Source: Bacteroidaceae bacterium
Lineage (GTDB): Bacteria > Bacteroidota > Bacteroidia > Bacteroidales > Bacteroidaceae
Assembly (NCBI GenBank): GCA_017535725.1
Contig: JAFXTO010000041.1
Coordinates: 1-64,000 of the forward strand
Direction of reading: 5' to 3'
DNA length: 64,000 nucleotides
Position 1 is the first letter of the stretch. Every line of letters starts with the position of its first letter. The notes below the pieces were generated by a model. The model ran no database searches. It was not told the DNA's origin and saw only the letters and a program-made list of their open reading frames with translations. Shown here in pieces: positions 1-6,187 of the stretch. The position numbers and the translations under genes are program-made.

Positions 1-57
1 GAATCCCAAGCCACCCCCTCCGAATCCCAAGCCACCCCCTCCGAATCCCAAGCCACC
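1..57 (+). repeat. 21-bp in-frame tandem repeat
   Basis: Two exact copies (1-21, 22-42) and one 15-bp partial copy (43-57) encode ESQATPS. The array probably continues left of the window. Confidence 0.9.
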
Positions 58-375
58 GTGAACGCCGCATCAGCGGCGGCTCTCCTCATCACCCGTCCTC
101 TCAAACTCGGCCAGCACGATGTCCTTAAAACCATAGACACCATCATACAGCGCGGCTACTTCCGAAAGGGACACGTCAAGACCATCCTCTACGGCTCCCG
201 TGACCTCTTCAATTGGCACCTCGTCTTTTCATCCACAGACCACATACTCCGCGGATTCCTTGGAACACCATACAAATACTTTCGCGTCGCACTCATCTGC
301 AACCTCGAAAAAGACGAATCCATATTCAGCTGCACCATAAGATACACCCCAAGACATGTCAATCAACCACGATAA
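1..375 (+). CDS. phage protein of unknown function, 5' truncated
   Basis: The frame is open from the first base of the window, so the start lies to the left. The first residues are a heptad repeat (ESQATPS, two full and one partial copy), followed by a hairpin element and then about 100 residues ending ...RHVNQPR. The last part (KTIDTIIQRGYFRKGHVKTI) looks like a folded domain, but I do not recognise it. It is the only plus-strand gene at this end and converges on the minus-strand paralog cluster across the terminator at 536-569. A GTG at 58 could start a shorter protein, but it sits inside a hairpin element and the upstream repeat is in the same frame. Confidence 0.6.
   Translation, partial: ESQATPSESQATPSESQATVNAASAAALLITRPLKLGQHDVLKTIDTIIQRGYFRKGHVKTILYGSRDLFNWHLVFSSTDHILRGFLGTPYKYFRVALICNLEKDESIFSCTIRYTPRHVNQPR
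53..79 (+). repeat. hairpin element, family A (degenerate)
   Basis: CCACCGTG leader followed by a stem GCCGC-ATCA-GCGGC. The outer CCC/GGG pairs are lost. It sits in frame in the partial gene. Confidence 0.6.
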
Positions 376-395
376 TCACCACTGCGCCGATAATC

Positions 396-425
396 GTTGG
401 TGCTTCCCACTTTCCCCACCAAGAA
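396..425 (+). repeat. hairpin element, family B (degenerate)
   Basis: GTTGGTGC leader with TTCCCAC, a TTTCC loop and a decayed right arm ending AAGAA. Intergenic. Confidence 0.55.
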
Positions 426-430
426 ATCCC

Positions 431-456
431 CGTGCCTTGCGGTCTGTCCGCAAGGA
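431..456 (+). repeat. hairpin element, family C
   Basis: Perfect 8-bp stem CCTTGCGG / CCGCAAGG around TCTGT. Intergenic, between two family B remnants. Confidence 0.8.
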
Positions 457-470
457 AAAACAGCCTCTCC

Positions 471-499
471 GTTACTGCTTCCCCTTTCCCCGCGAAGAA
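471..499 (+). repeat. hairpin element, family B (degenerate)
   Basis: GTTACTGC leader and CCGCGAAGAA right arm; the left arm no longer pairs fully. Confidence 0.5.
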
Positions 500-535
500 A
501 ACAAACACTCATGATTGTTTTAGCTAGTTTATGAA

Positions 536-569
536 GAAAGGCATCCGTCCGTGAGGATAGATGCCTTTC
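536..569. terminator. bidirectional terminator
   Basis: Perfect 10-bp stem GAAAGGCATC / GATGCCTTTC with a 14-nt loop. It lies between converging genes (ends at 375 plus and 608 minus), so it can serve both. Confidence 0.75.
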
Positions 570-578
570 AATTTATTG

Positions 579-606
579 CCACCGTGCCCAGCGCGTCAGC
601 GCAGGG
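579..606 (+). repeat. hairpin element, family A
   Basis: CCCAGCGC-GTCA-GCGCAGGG, one A-A mismatch in an otherwise 8-bp stem. It abuts the stop codon of the next minus-strand gene. Confidence 0.75.
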
Positions 607-607
607 A

Positions 608-1123
608 CTATCCGAACGGCGAAAGCGTACGTCTAACCCTGCCTACACGGTAGTTCAGAGATGAACTTATCTTCCCTTCCACCTCTTCGGCCTTCTTTGC
701 CCACTTCTCTTCGCTCTCCGGCTTCGTGTGGCTTGTCCAGTCAGCCATCACCTTATACACCAGCAGCTCATGAATAAGTCGGCGCAACAGCTCTACAGTC
801 GTCTGTGAGAAATCATCAGGAACCAGCATATTTAGAACCAGCGTATCACGCTCCTGCAGGGTATCATCAAGTGCCGTCTGATCAGTCACCTCAACCTTGG
901 AGTAAGGATAGCACAGTTCCACGCAGTCGGCAAACGCCAAGTCCAACACACGCGTCACACGGTCTATATTACCATCCTCGCCTATATCCATTACTTGGTG
1001 GCGGTCGTGCTCGTCCTGCGTCTTCATCGTATCACCTTCTACGTAGGCGTAGTTCCTGCAGTCGTACAGGATTTCCTCACGCTTGAACGTGAGGGTTACA
1101 CTCTTTGTCCTTGGCTTTATCAT
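608..1123 (-). CDS. phage protein, three-paralog family, copy 3
   Basis: 171 residues, unknown function. It shares its layout with the two genes upstream: a beta-rich N-terminus ending near a conserved Tyr (EILYDCRNYAYVEG), an acidic middle, a strand with a VPDDF/VPSNF-like turn, then a helix with D/KW (MADWTSHTK) and a closing helix rich in Lys and Ala. ATG at 1123 is 3 bp after the stop of the upstream gene, so translation is probably coupled. Position between lysis genes and a terminator suggests a late structural or accessory virion protein; this is inference. Confidence 0.7.
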   Translation of the reverse strand: MIKPRTKSVTLTFKREEILYDCRNYAYVEGDTMKTQDEHDRHQVMDIGEDGNIDRVTRVLDLAFADCVELCYPYSKVEVTDQTALDDTLQERDTLVLNMLVPDDFSQTTVELLRRLIHELLVYKVMADWTSHTKPESEEKWAKKAEEVEGKISSSLNYRVGRVRRTLSPFG

Positions 1124-1126
1124 CGC

Positions 1127-1672
1127 TTACGGGTTTCCTGTGTTTCCTGAATTTTCACTTGTGCTGTTAGTTGGTGCAGATGTGGGATTTGTACGTGTGG
1201 GGCGCACCCGCTTGTTCACGGCCTCACGGATCTGCTCCAAGTTAGCTGCGGCCTTCGCGAAATAGTCGGAGGCGTCGTTTTTGTTGGTGATTGTGAACCA
1301 GTCCCCAATAGCGGTGTTCACAAGATACTGGTGCAGCGCGGCACTGATAGTGTCGTTGGTCGCCTTGTTGAAGTTCGACGGAACCTTCAAGGAAACAGTT
1401 ATGTCACCCGTACCAGCCATCTGAATGTCGTTGGTGGTCGTACCACTCTCTTCCAGATACTCGCTCAACTTCGTCTTCAGCGTAGCAAAGGCATTGCCAA
1501 GGCTGCGAAGAATCTGGTTGGCATTCTCCTCGTCATCGTTCGCCTGCATGTTGGCCACCTCCTCGTGGTTACCACTCGTCTGACGGCTCCGGCCTGTCAG
1601 GTAAGTCTTATTTTGTACATCGTACATCAGTTCGCTCTTGTACAGCGTAATAGTAATAGTTTGTCTTGCCAT
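1127..1672 (-). CDS. phage protein, three-paralog family, copy 2
   Basis: 181 residues. It aligns by eye with its neighbours: ITITLYKSELMYDVQNKTYLTG at the start, LKVPSNF in the middle and GDWFTITNKNDASDYFAKAA near the end. The last 30 residues are a low-complexity Thr/Asn/Ser/Pro tail absent from the other copies. The start is ATG at 1672, with a weak AAGAGA upstream. Function unknown; probably co-transcribed with the two paralogs from the promoter near 2240. Confidence 0.75.
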   Translation of the reverse strand: MARQTITITLYKSELMYDVQNKTYLTGRSRQTSGNHEEVANMQANDDEENANQILRSLGNAFATLKTKLSEYLEESGTTTNDIQMAGTGDITVSLKVPSNFNKATNDTISAALHQYLVNTAIGDWFTITNKNDASDYFAKAAANLEQIREAVNKRVRPTRTNPTSAPTNSTSENSGNTGNP

Positions 1673-1741
1673 AATCTCTTAGTATTTATGTTCCTATTAT
1701 TATGTTCTGTTGTCATCGTTCTTGTTGTCATCGTTCTGTAT

Positions 1742-1760
1742 GTTGCCATGTCATGGCAAC
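1742..1760. repeat. hairpin element, family D/E
   Basis: Perfect stem GTTGCCAT / ATGGCAAC with loop GTC. It overlaps the stop codon of the 1751-2230 gene. Confidence 0.85.
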
Positions 1761-2230
1761 GGAACTACCCTCTTTGGCTTCTTCCTGTAGAATACCTTGC
1801 CCATCACGTCATTCATCATACCTACTGCATCGGCTGCATAGCCATCAGCCTCACCCTTGTTCGTGAACTTGTACCACTTCGATACAATAGCCGACACAAA
1901 GAAACTGAACAGGCTCGCCTGTATGCTCTCCGTCAGGTTCTCGTCATACGACGACGACAGTTCCAGCTCAACCACATAGTCACGGCTCAGGTCTATTGTG
2001 CTGCCCTCGCTGTTGTCACTCACAGAAACAAGGAACTTCTTCAGCTTCTCCGTGGCGGCATTGCAGGCCTCTGTCCAGAACCGTTCAAGCATAGACCTGT
2101 CTGAATCGGTTGTGAAGATACGGTCATACGCGCTGTTATCGTTCTGCATCTTCGTTCCTGTATAGCTCGTGGTCTTGGCTACCTCGTCATAGACCTGCTG
2201 CTTGCTCACTGTCAACGTTACATCTATCAT
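1751..2230 (-). CDS. phage protein, three-paralog family, copy 1
   Basis: 159 residues and first gene of the three-gene operon. Shared features are VTLTVSKQQVYDEVAKTTSYTG at the N-terminus and SKWYKFTNKGEADGYAADA near the C-terminus, matching the WFTITNKNDASDY segment of copy 2. ATG at 2230 is preceded by the phage-type promoter at 2235-2279. The family probably arose by tandem duplication with strong divergence. No function recognised. Confidence 0.75.
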   Translation of the reverse strand: MIDVTLTVSKQQVYDEVAKTTSYTGTKMQNDNSAYDRIFTTDSDRSMLERFWTEACNAATEKLKKFLVSVSDNSEGSTIDLSRDYVVELELSSSYDENLTESIQASLFSFFVSAIVSKWYKFTNKGEADGYAADAVGMMNDVMGKVFYRKKPKRVVPLP

Positions 2231-2234
2231 ACCA

Positions 2235-2279
2235 CAAATATAGTCGTTATTTCGTTTACACCTCTTTTAAGTTTTAGCT
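2235..2279 (-). promoter_or_regulatory. phage promoter, copy 1
   Basis: The -7 box TATATTTG (2235-2242, minus strand) lies 21 bp downstream of AGCTAAAACTTAAAAG (2264-2279). The outer edge of the box is exactly 37 bp from the -7 box, as in three other phage promoters. It drives the paralog operon. Confidence 0.75.
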
Positions 2280-2287
2280 GTCGTGGA

Positions 2288-2929
2288 CTACCATAGCCGC
2301 AGATAAGCACCGACTCCGACATAGACATCTGGTTTCTTGTTTATCACACCATATCCTACGCCTGTAATCACACCAACACTAAACCTCGGCTGTCGGCTTC
2401 GTTGCGTTTGTTGTTGTGCCACAACAACCTTCTCACTGACCGTCTTTTCATGCACAAAGATGCTGTCAAGATTTGGCATGTAGCCGCTCACATAAGCGCG
2501 ATATTCATCGGCAATGTATTCCTTCTGCGTAATAGGTATCTCAACGGCTACGCTGTCCGTCCGTCCCGTCTGTTGCGACTCTGTCGCAACTAATGTACCA
2601 TCCGTGCCCACCGCGTCAGCCACCCCCACTTTCAATGCCACCGCGTCAGCTCTCCCCACTTTCAATGCCACCGTGCCCGCTGCGTCAGCGGCGGGTTCTG
2701 CAACCTTCAACACCTTGGTCACATACCTCACCACCACACTATCCCTCGCCACAGGCTCATAGTAGGGGATGGTATCTATCACCTCCGTCCGAACCGTGTC
2801 TGTTGGTGCTTCGCGGTTTCCCCGCGAAGAATACCAAGCCCTTTCACCAAGCATTCCTGCCACAAGCGCGAATAGAGCCACTGTTATGTAGCTCGTCCTC
2901 CTGCGGCGACCGTAACTTATATCATCCAT
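2288..2929 (-). CDS. membrane-anchored lysis-region protein, spanin-like candidate
   Basis: 213 residues from ATG at 2929. That ATG overlaps the lysozyme stop by 13 bp and has a GGAGG sequence upstream, so it is preferred to the longer frame. The N-terminus is Arg-rich and followed by one membrane segment (about residues 13-30, YITVALFALVAGML). The rest should be periplasmic, ending in a Gly-rich strand region (FSVGVITGVGYG...YLRLW). It resembles the DUF6808-type proteins that follow lysozyme genes in Bacteroides phages. A one-TM periplasmic protein at this place fits an inner-membrane spanin, but no outer-membrane partner was found. The middle third is built largely of hairpin-element sequence (families A, B and D), which makes this linker dispensable-looking. 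Confidence 0.65.
   Translation of the reverse strand: MDDISYGRRRRTSYITVALFALVAGMLGERAWYSSRGNREAPTDTVRTEVIDTIPYYEPVARDSVVVRYVTKVLKVAEPAADAAGTVALKVGRADAVALKVGVADAVGTDGTLVATESQQTGRTDSVAVEIPITQKEYIADEYRAYVSGYMPNLDSIFVHEKTVSEKVVVAQQQTQRSRQPRFSVGVITGVGYGVINKKPDVYVGVGAYLRLW
2572..2590. repeat. hairpin element, family D/E
   Basis: GTTGCGAC-TCT-GTCGCAAC, perfect. In frame in the spanin-like gene, read as VATESQQT. Confidence 0.85.
2611..2695 (+). repeat. 30-bp tandem duplicates ending in a family A hairpin
   Basis: 2611-2640 and 2641-2670 are near-identical 30-bp copies starting CCGCGTCAGC. They run into a full family A element (2668-2695, CCCGCTGC-GTCA-GCGGCGGG). The whole block stays in frame. Confidence 0.75.
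2802..2831 (+). repeat. hairpin element, family B
   Basis: GTTGGTGC leader, stem TTCGCGG / CCGCGAA around TTTCC, then GAA. In frame as SSRGNREAPT in the minus-strand gene. Confidence 0.85.
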
Positions 2930-3342
2930 GTTGCAGCCTCCTCCTCGCGGCGTCTTGTAAGTCCTGGCAACACCTTGCCTTTGCACTTGTCCCACCTCTT
3001 GAACTCAGACACGATCTCTTCATCGGGAGCACCAGCCACTATCTTCTTCTTTAACGTACTACTGCTAAATTTTCCCTCGCCGACATTGAAGACAAAGCTC
3101 ACCAAAGCATCAAACTGACCCTGACGGAAGTTGATGTTCATTCCGTTAATCAGACGCTCAATGGGAGATATATCCTCCATCAGAAGAGCATCCGCTATCT
3201 CTTCGGTGATAACCATGCCTGCTGTCACTCCGCGAGTATGACCGTACCCTATTGTCCATACACCGGCAGGGCACTTGTATGCGCTCAGGGAAAGACCCTC
3301 AAATTCCTTGATGAGGGAAAGCATGTCACTGCTCGTTTTCAT
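2917..3342 (-). CDS. phage lysozyme, GH24 endolysin
   Basis: 141 residues, the usual size for T4/lambdoid-type GH24 lysozymes. It cleaves peptidoglycan between MurNAc and GlcNAc. The active-site block EGLSLSAYKCPAGVWTIGYG is near the N-terminus: Glu15, Cys24 and Thr30 occupy the Glu-Asp-Thr triad spacing of T4 lysozyme, with Cys in the Asp position as in a known subset of phage lysozymes. No signal peptide is visible, so export would need the holin. It follows the holin gene by 5 bp and overlaps the spanin-like gene. Confidence 0.93.
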   Translation of the reverse strand: MKTSSDMLSLIKEFEGLSLSAYKCPAGVWTIGYGHTRGVTAGMVITEEIADALLMEDISPIERLINGMNINFRQGQFDALVSFVFNVGEGKFSSSTLKKKIVAGAPDEEIVSEFKRWDKCKGKVLPGLTRRREEEAATWMI

Positions 3343-3347
3343 GAGTC

Positions 3348-3620
3348 TTATAACGTTCGTTGATTATCGTCATTGGTTAATTCTATTGCCGTATTACCGT
3401 GCGTCCACTTCGCATCGTAGCCAAGCTCCAAAGCACGGAAGCCAAGTATAAGAGTCGGGAAGACTATCAGCTCGCCGACGGCAGTAAGCACACTGCCGTC
3501 TATCACACCAAGAGGAGGGACGAAGAAGCCGCCGACTATCAGGCTGATGCTTACGCCAAAGCTAATAAAAAAAGCTATGGCGCAGATACGGCACTTTTTA
3601 TCCTTCTTGAAGTCGCACAT
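3348..3620 (-). CDS. holin-like two-TM protein
   Basis: 90 residues with two hydrophobic segments (about 12-34 and 40-63) separated by a short turn, a charged N-terminus (CDFKKDKKCR) and a polar C-terminal tail. Small size, topology and position directly before the lysozyme identify it as the probable holin. It is first in the lysis cassette, downstream of the promoter at 3681-3725. Assignment is by context; the family was not recognised from sequence alone. Confidence 0.75.
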   Translation of the reverse strand: MCDFKKDKKCRICAIAFFISFGVSISLIVGGFFVPPLGVIDGSVLTAVGELIVFPTLILGFRALELGYDAKWTHGNTAIELTNDDNQRTL

Positions 3621-3680
3621 GGCTTATGACAATTTAAAATACCGTCTGTTATCTTATCTCTTTGTGCAACATTTACGCCG

Positions 3681-3725
3681 CAAAAATACTCATTCATGTT
3701 CACCGCACACTTTTATCTTTTAACC
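3681..3725 (-). promoter_or_regulatory. phage promoter, copy 2 (lysis cassette)
   Basis: The -7 box TATTTTTG (3681-3688, minus strand) lies 19 bp after GGTTAAAAGATAAAAGTG (3708-3725). The 18-bp box is identical to the one before the scaffold gene, and the outer-edge spacing is 37 bp. Confidence 0.8.
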
Positions 3726-3734
3726 GTCATTGAC

Positions 3735-4244
3735 TTACAGCGCATTCAACGCCTCTTCATACTCCGTGAAGTCATAACTGTCTTTCTGTGTCCATCCAGC
3801 CTGCAAGCAATTCAGAATATATGTAAAGGCACTACTATAGAAGTCATCCAACTCGGACTGCGTCTCAAAAGTATGGTACACGGCTGTACCGTCTGATTGC
3901 TCACCAAGTTTGAACGTAACGGGCAACAGACCCATGTGATGGGCTTCGGAGAAGTTACGCTGGTTCTCAGCGGACAGCCACACAGAATGGCCGTTCCACA
4001 CAAAACCACTAAGTATATTCGTGTCCGTTTGCTTGTTGATGACACCGAAAACAAATTCCTTGACATCATCCATCGTAGGCTTGTACGCATACCTTTGCTC
4101 GATGAACGTCACACCGTCGGACTCTTCCGTCTCGTAGGGCTGAACATCTGTCCTTACGATGTAAGTCTGCTTGCGCTTGCTCGCAAGCTCCACAAGGGCT
4201 ACGCCTTTCGAGCCCTCGCGTCTTGTCATGTCGATTTCTTTCAT
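3735..4244 (-). CDS. tail-associated phage protein (DUF4376-like)
   Basis: 169 residues from ATG at 4244, 19 bp after the reverse transcriptase stop. The block ILSGFVWNGHSVWLSAENQ, then LPVTFKLG and an HTFETQSELDDFYSSAF-type helix, is the pattern I associate with the small DUF4376-type proteins near tail-fibre genes. A role in fibre assembly or attachment is inferred. It sits where a DGR accessory gene (avd) could be expected, but it is not a four-helix Avd by sequence pattern. Confidence 0.6.
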   Translation of the reverse strand: MKEIDMTRREGSKGVALVELASKRKQTYIVRTDVQPYETEESDGVTFIEQRYAYKPTMDDVKEFVFGVINKQTDTNILSGFVWNGHSVWLSAENQRNFSEAHHMGLLPVTFKLGEQSDGTAVYHTFETQSELDDFYSSAFTYILNCLQAGWTQKDSYDFTEYEEALNAL

Positions 4245-4263
4245 ATTCGTAATTATTATATGA

Positions 4264-5559
4264 TTATGTGAACATATACCCATATCCCCCATCGGCTTTG
4301 ATGACCGTCTCAAAGGGGAGCATACCCTTCTCCTGGGCGAAGTCAAGGGCTTTCTTCATCTTCTCATTGTTCGTGAAGAACTTACGTTCCTCGTCATTGT
4401 CCTTGATGCGAACGACAACGATGTAACGGCCTTCTCCTTCCTTCGTCCTGATGTCGGTCTCGAAGTCAAGCACAATAACAGACCTGTTCGTCAGTTGACG
4501 CAAAGTAATTGACGTCTGAGAAAACTCTTTCTTGCCGTCTCGTTGGTAAATGAATCCTAATTCCGAGAATCTTGTCATGCTGATGCCTGTCAGTTTGCGG
4601 AACAGATGCCTCGCGTTGGCGTGACGGCAGATACCATAGAACGAGCCTATCAGCTCACGCCTCCGACGCATAGAGCGCACCCTTGACCAACGCCTTGCGA
4701 AACGCTGTTTGGTGTTCTTGCGGATGCTCACCTTGCCGTCATCACGAATGATGTAGCCGAGGAAGTCTACGCTTCTGTCCTTGTGCTGCCAGCATTGTGC
4801 CGTGTGTTTGATTTCGACCCCTGCCTTCTCCGTCTGTTCTTGAAGGGCATGCACTGCACGTGTCAACTCATGCCACGAACCTGCCATAACCAAACGGTCA
4901 TCACAATAACGCTTGTAATAGCGGAATCCCTCACGGTCTTTCATCACATGGTCGCAGTACTCGCTCAAAAGCAGGTTCTCCAGACCCTGACTCGGGCGCA
5001 TTCCGATGCTTACACCATCTGGAAGCATACGAACCCACCGCTCAAGCATCCTGACCATACGACGGTCACGTATCTTACTCCGCACAACATCCATAAGAAC
5101 GTCCTGAGACGTGCTCTGGTAGAACTTCTTGATGTCATCCTTATACACCAGACGTGTGCCTGCAGGATCACTATTCATGTCATGCAGCACACGGCGCAAC
5201 AGATAGTGACTACCCCTGCCCTTGATACTTGCTGCTGTGTCGGCAACAAACGACCTGTCAAGGTGCTTCTCTACCGTCTTCATCACTGCATGGATACCTA
5301 TCGACCGCAGAAGAGATATGCACTGTATCGTACGTGTCTTGCCACGTTCGCAAATGGTCTTCTCCGTGTAGCGTCCTGGACGGAGCGTACCACCGAGGAT
5401 GCTTGACTGGATGGCGCGTATCACCATGTCACGATGAGCCACAATCCAGCGGCCTGCCCAAGTCTTCTTGCGCTTGCCACGAAGTTCATAATCCAGCGAG
5501 TCGGCAATATTACACCAATCTGCTGCCTCTTCCGTGATATGCTTGATGCTCTTTGACAC
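4264..5559 (-). CDS. DGR reverse transcriptase with C-terminal extension
   Basis: 431 residues, GTG start at 5559 with AAAGGA upstream. It makes adenine-mutagenised cDNA from the TR RNA to diversify the VR of the neighbouring target gene. Motifs in order: YKDDIKKFYQS (about 139-149, first catalytic Asp), IGMRPSQ (185-191, the DGR-type motif 4), YCDD (218-221, catalytic pair) and VDFLGYI (264-270). After the thumb/maturase-like Arg-rich region (280-300), residues about 355-431 form an extra domain (VLDFETDIRTKEGEGRYIVV...ERKFFTN...LPFETVI). This extension is not part of the core RT. The DGR role is proved by the adjacent TR/VR pair. Confidence 0.95.
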   Translation of the reverse strand: MSKSIKHITEEAADWCNIADSLDYELRGKRKKTWAGRWIVAHRDMVIRAIQSSILGGTLRPGRYTEKTICERGKTRTIQCISLLRSIGIHAVMKTVEKHLDRSFVADTAASIKGRGSHYLLRRVLHDMNSDPAGTRLVYKDDIKKFYQSTSQDVLMDVVRSKIRDRRMVRMLERWVRMLPDGVSIGMRPSQGLENLLLSEYCDHVMKDREGFRYYKRYCDDRLVMAGSWHELTRAVHALQEQTEKAGVEIKHTAQCWQHKDRSVDFLGYIIRDDGKVSIRKNTKQRFARRWSRVRSMRRRRELIGSFYGICRHANARHLFRKLTGISMTRFSELGFIYQRDGKKEFSQTSITLRQLTNRSVIVLDFETDIRTKEGEGRYIVVVRIKDNDEERKFFTNNEKMKKALDFAQEKGMLPFETVIKADGGYGYMFT

Positions 5560-5623
5560 CTGTTCCTTTGTTTAACAATAATATTTACTATCTCTTATTC
5601 ACCTCTCTTATATCCTCTCTTTC

Positions 5624-5647
5624 CGTTCCATGCGGTAGCCCCGCATA
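5624..5647 (+). repeat. hairpin element, family C
   Basis: ATGCGG-TAGCC-CCGCAT. The stem differs from the CCTTGCGG copies, with both arms changed. Confidence 0.65.
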
Positions 5648-5663
5648 TTCCTCTCAAATCCCC

Positions 5664-5688
5664 GTACCATGCGGTCTGTCCGCATGGG
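5664..5688 (+). repeat. hairpin element, family C, covarying stem
   Basis: CCATGCGG-TCTGT-CCGCATGG: same loop as the other copies, with T to A compensated by A to T in the other arm. Confidence 0.85.
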
Positions 5689-5948
5689 TCTATTTGTCAG
5701 CCTTCATGTTCCGGGCGTGCCATTTTCGTTTTCCTTTCCCTAATAGGGCTTAGTCTACTCACCGCTATGCCCAAGCGCATCGTGATTTTCCACTTCTTCC
5801 AGTTGAGTATGCTGGCTGTGCCACAGCGACCCCGTTCGGAAGTGTAGTGAGGCTCGACAGGCTGCGGGACTACGCGGCAGCACGTACCGCCATATCCGGC
5901 ATCTTTTTCGTCTTTTGGCTGACTACTGCGCTTGAAGTCATTCTGAGT

Positions 5949-6065
5949 GCGAGGCGCGACCCGACATTCGTGTTCGTGTTCGAGGGGGCGTTGTTCGAGT
6001 TCACGTAAGCGACACCGCCGTTCGTGTTCGCGTTGTTGTTCGAGCGGTTGACCACGCGGGAGCCT
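5949..6065 (-). other. DGR template repeat (TR)
   Basis: 117 bp aligning without gaps to VR at 6243-6359. The 12 differences all fall at adenines of the minus-strand TR. In the VR reading frame TR carries 12 AAC (Asn) codons, the codon best suited to adenine mutagenesis. The open frame through it (5870-6163) is probably not a gene. Confidence 0.96.
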
Positions 6066-6101
6066 CTGCCTGTCTCTACCTTGTTTCTTCTTGTTATGTA
6101 T

Positions 6102-6120
6102 GTTGCTATTTTATAGCAAC
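6102..6120. repeat. hairpin element, family D/E
   Basis: GTTGCTAT-TTT-ATAGCAAC, perfect. Between TR and the target gene. Confidence 0.85.
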
Positions 6121-6132
6121 CACCATGAGCCC

Positions 6133-6175
6133 TTGGCGTGAGGCAGGGGTTGTACCCCTGCACCCCGCCTCACGC
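6133..6175. terminator. large hairpin after the DGR target gene
   Basis: Nested stems GCGTGAGGC / GCCTCACGC and AGGGGT-TGT-ACCCCT, just downstream of the target gene stop. No T-tract on the minus strand, so it may be a terminator or part of DGR target recognition. Confidence 0.5.
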
Positions 6176-6187
6176 TTCCACGTTTCC

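Larger units (their letters stand above)
5560..5948. other. TR-to-RT spacer, no protein gene seen
   Basis: About 390 bp between the RT start and the TR 3' end (minus strand). It holds two family C hairpins and otherwise no convincing frame. In DGRs the sequence downstream of TR is part of the RNA needed for cDNA priming, so this stretch is probably transcribed with TR. Confidence 0.5.

Noticed and set aside
3735..4244. DGR accessory gene avd
   Set aside because: Position fits, but the protein has strand-rich tail-protein motifs rather than a small basic four-helix pattern.
5870..6163. 97-residue minus-strand frame through the DGR template repeat
   Set aside because: Its conserved part is the TR itself; flanks have no family resemblance and TR is expected to act as RNA. 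It is probably a relic of target-gene duplication.
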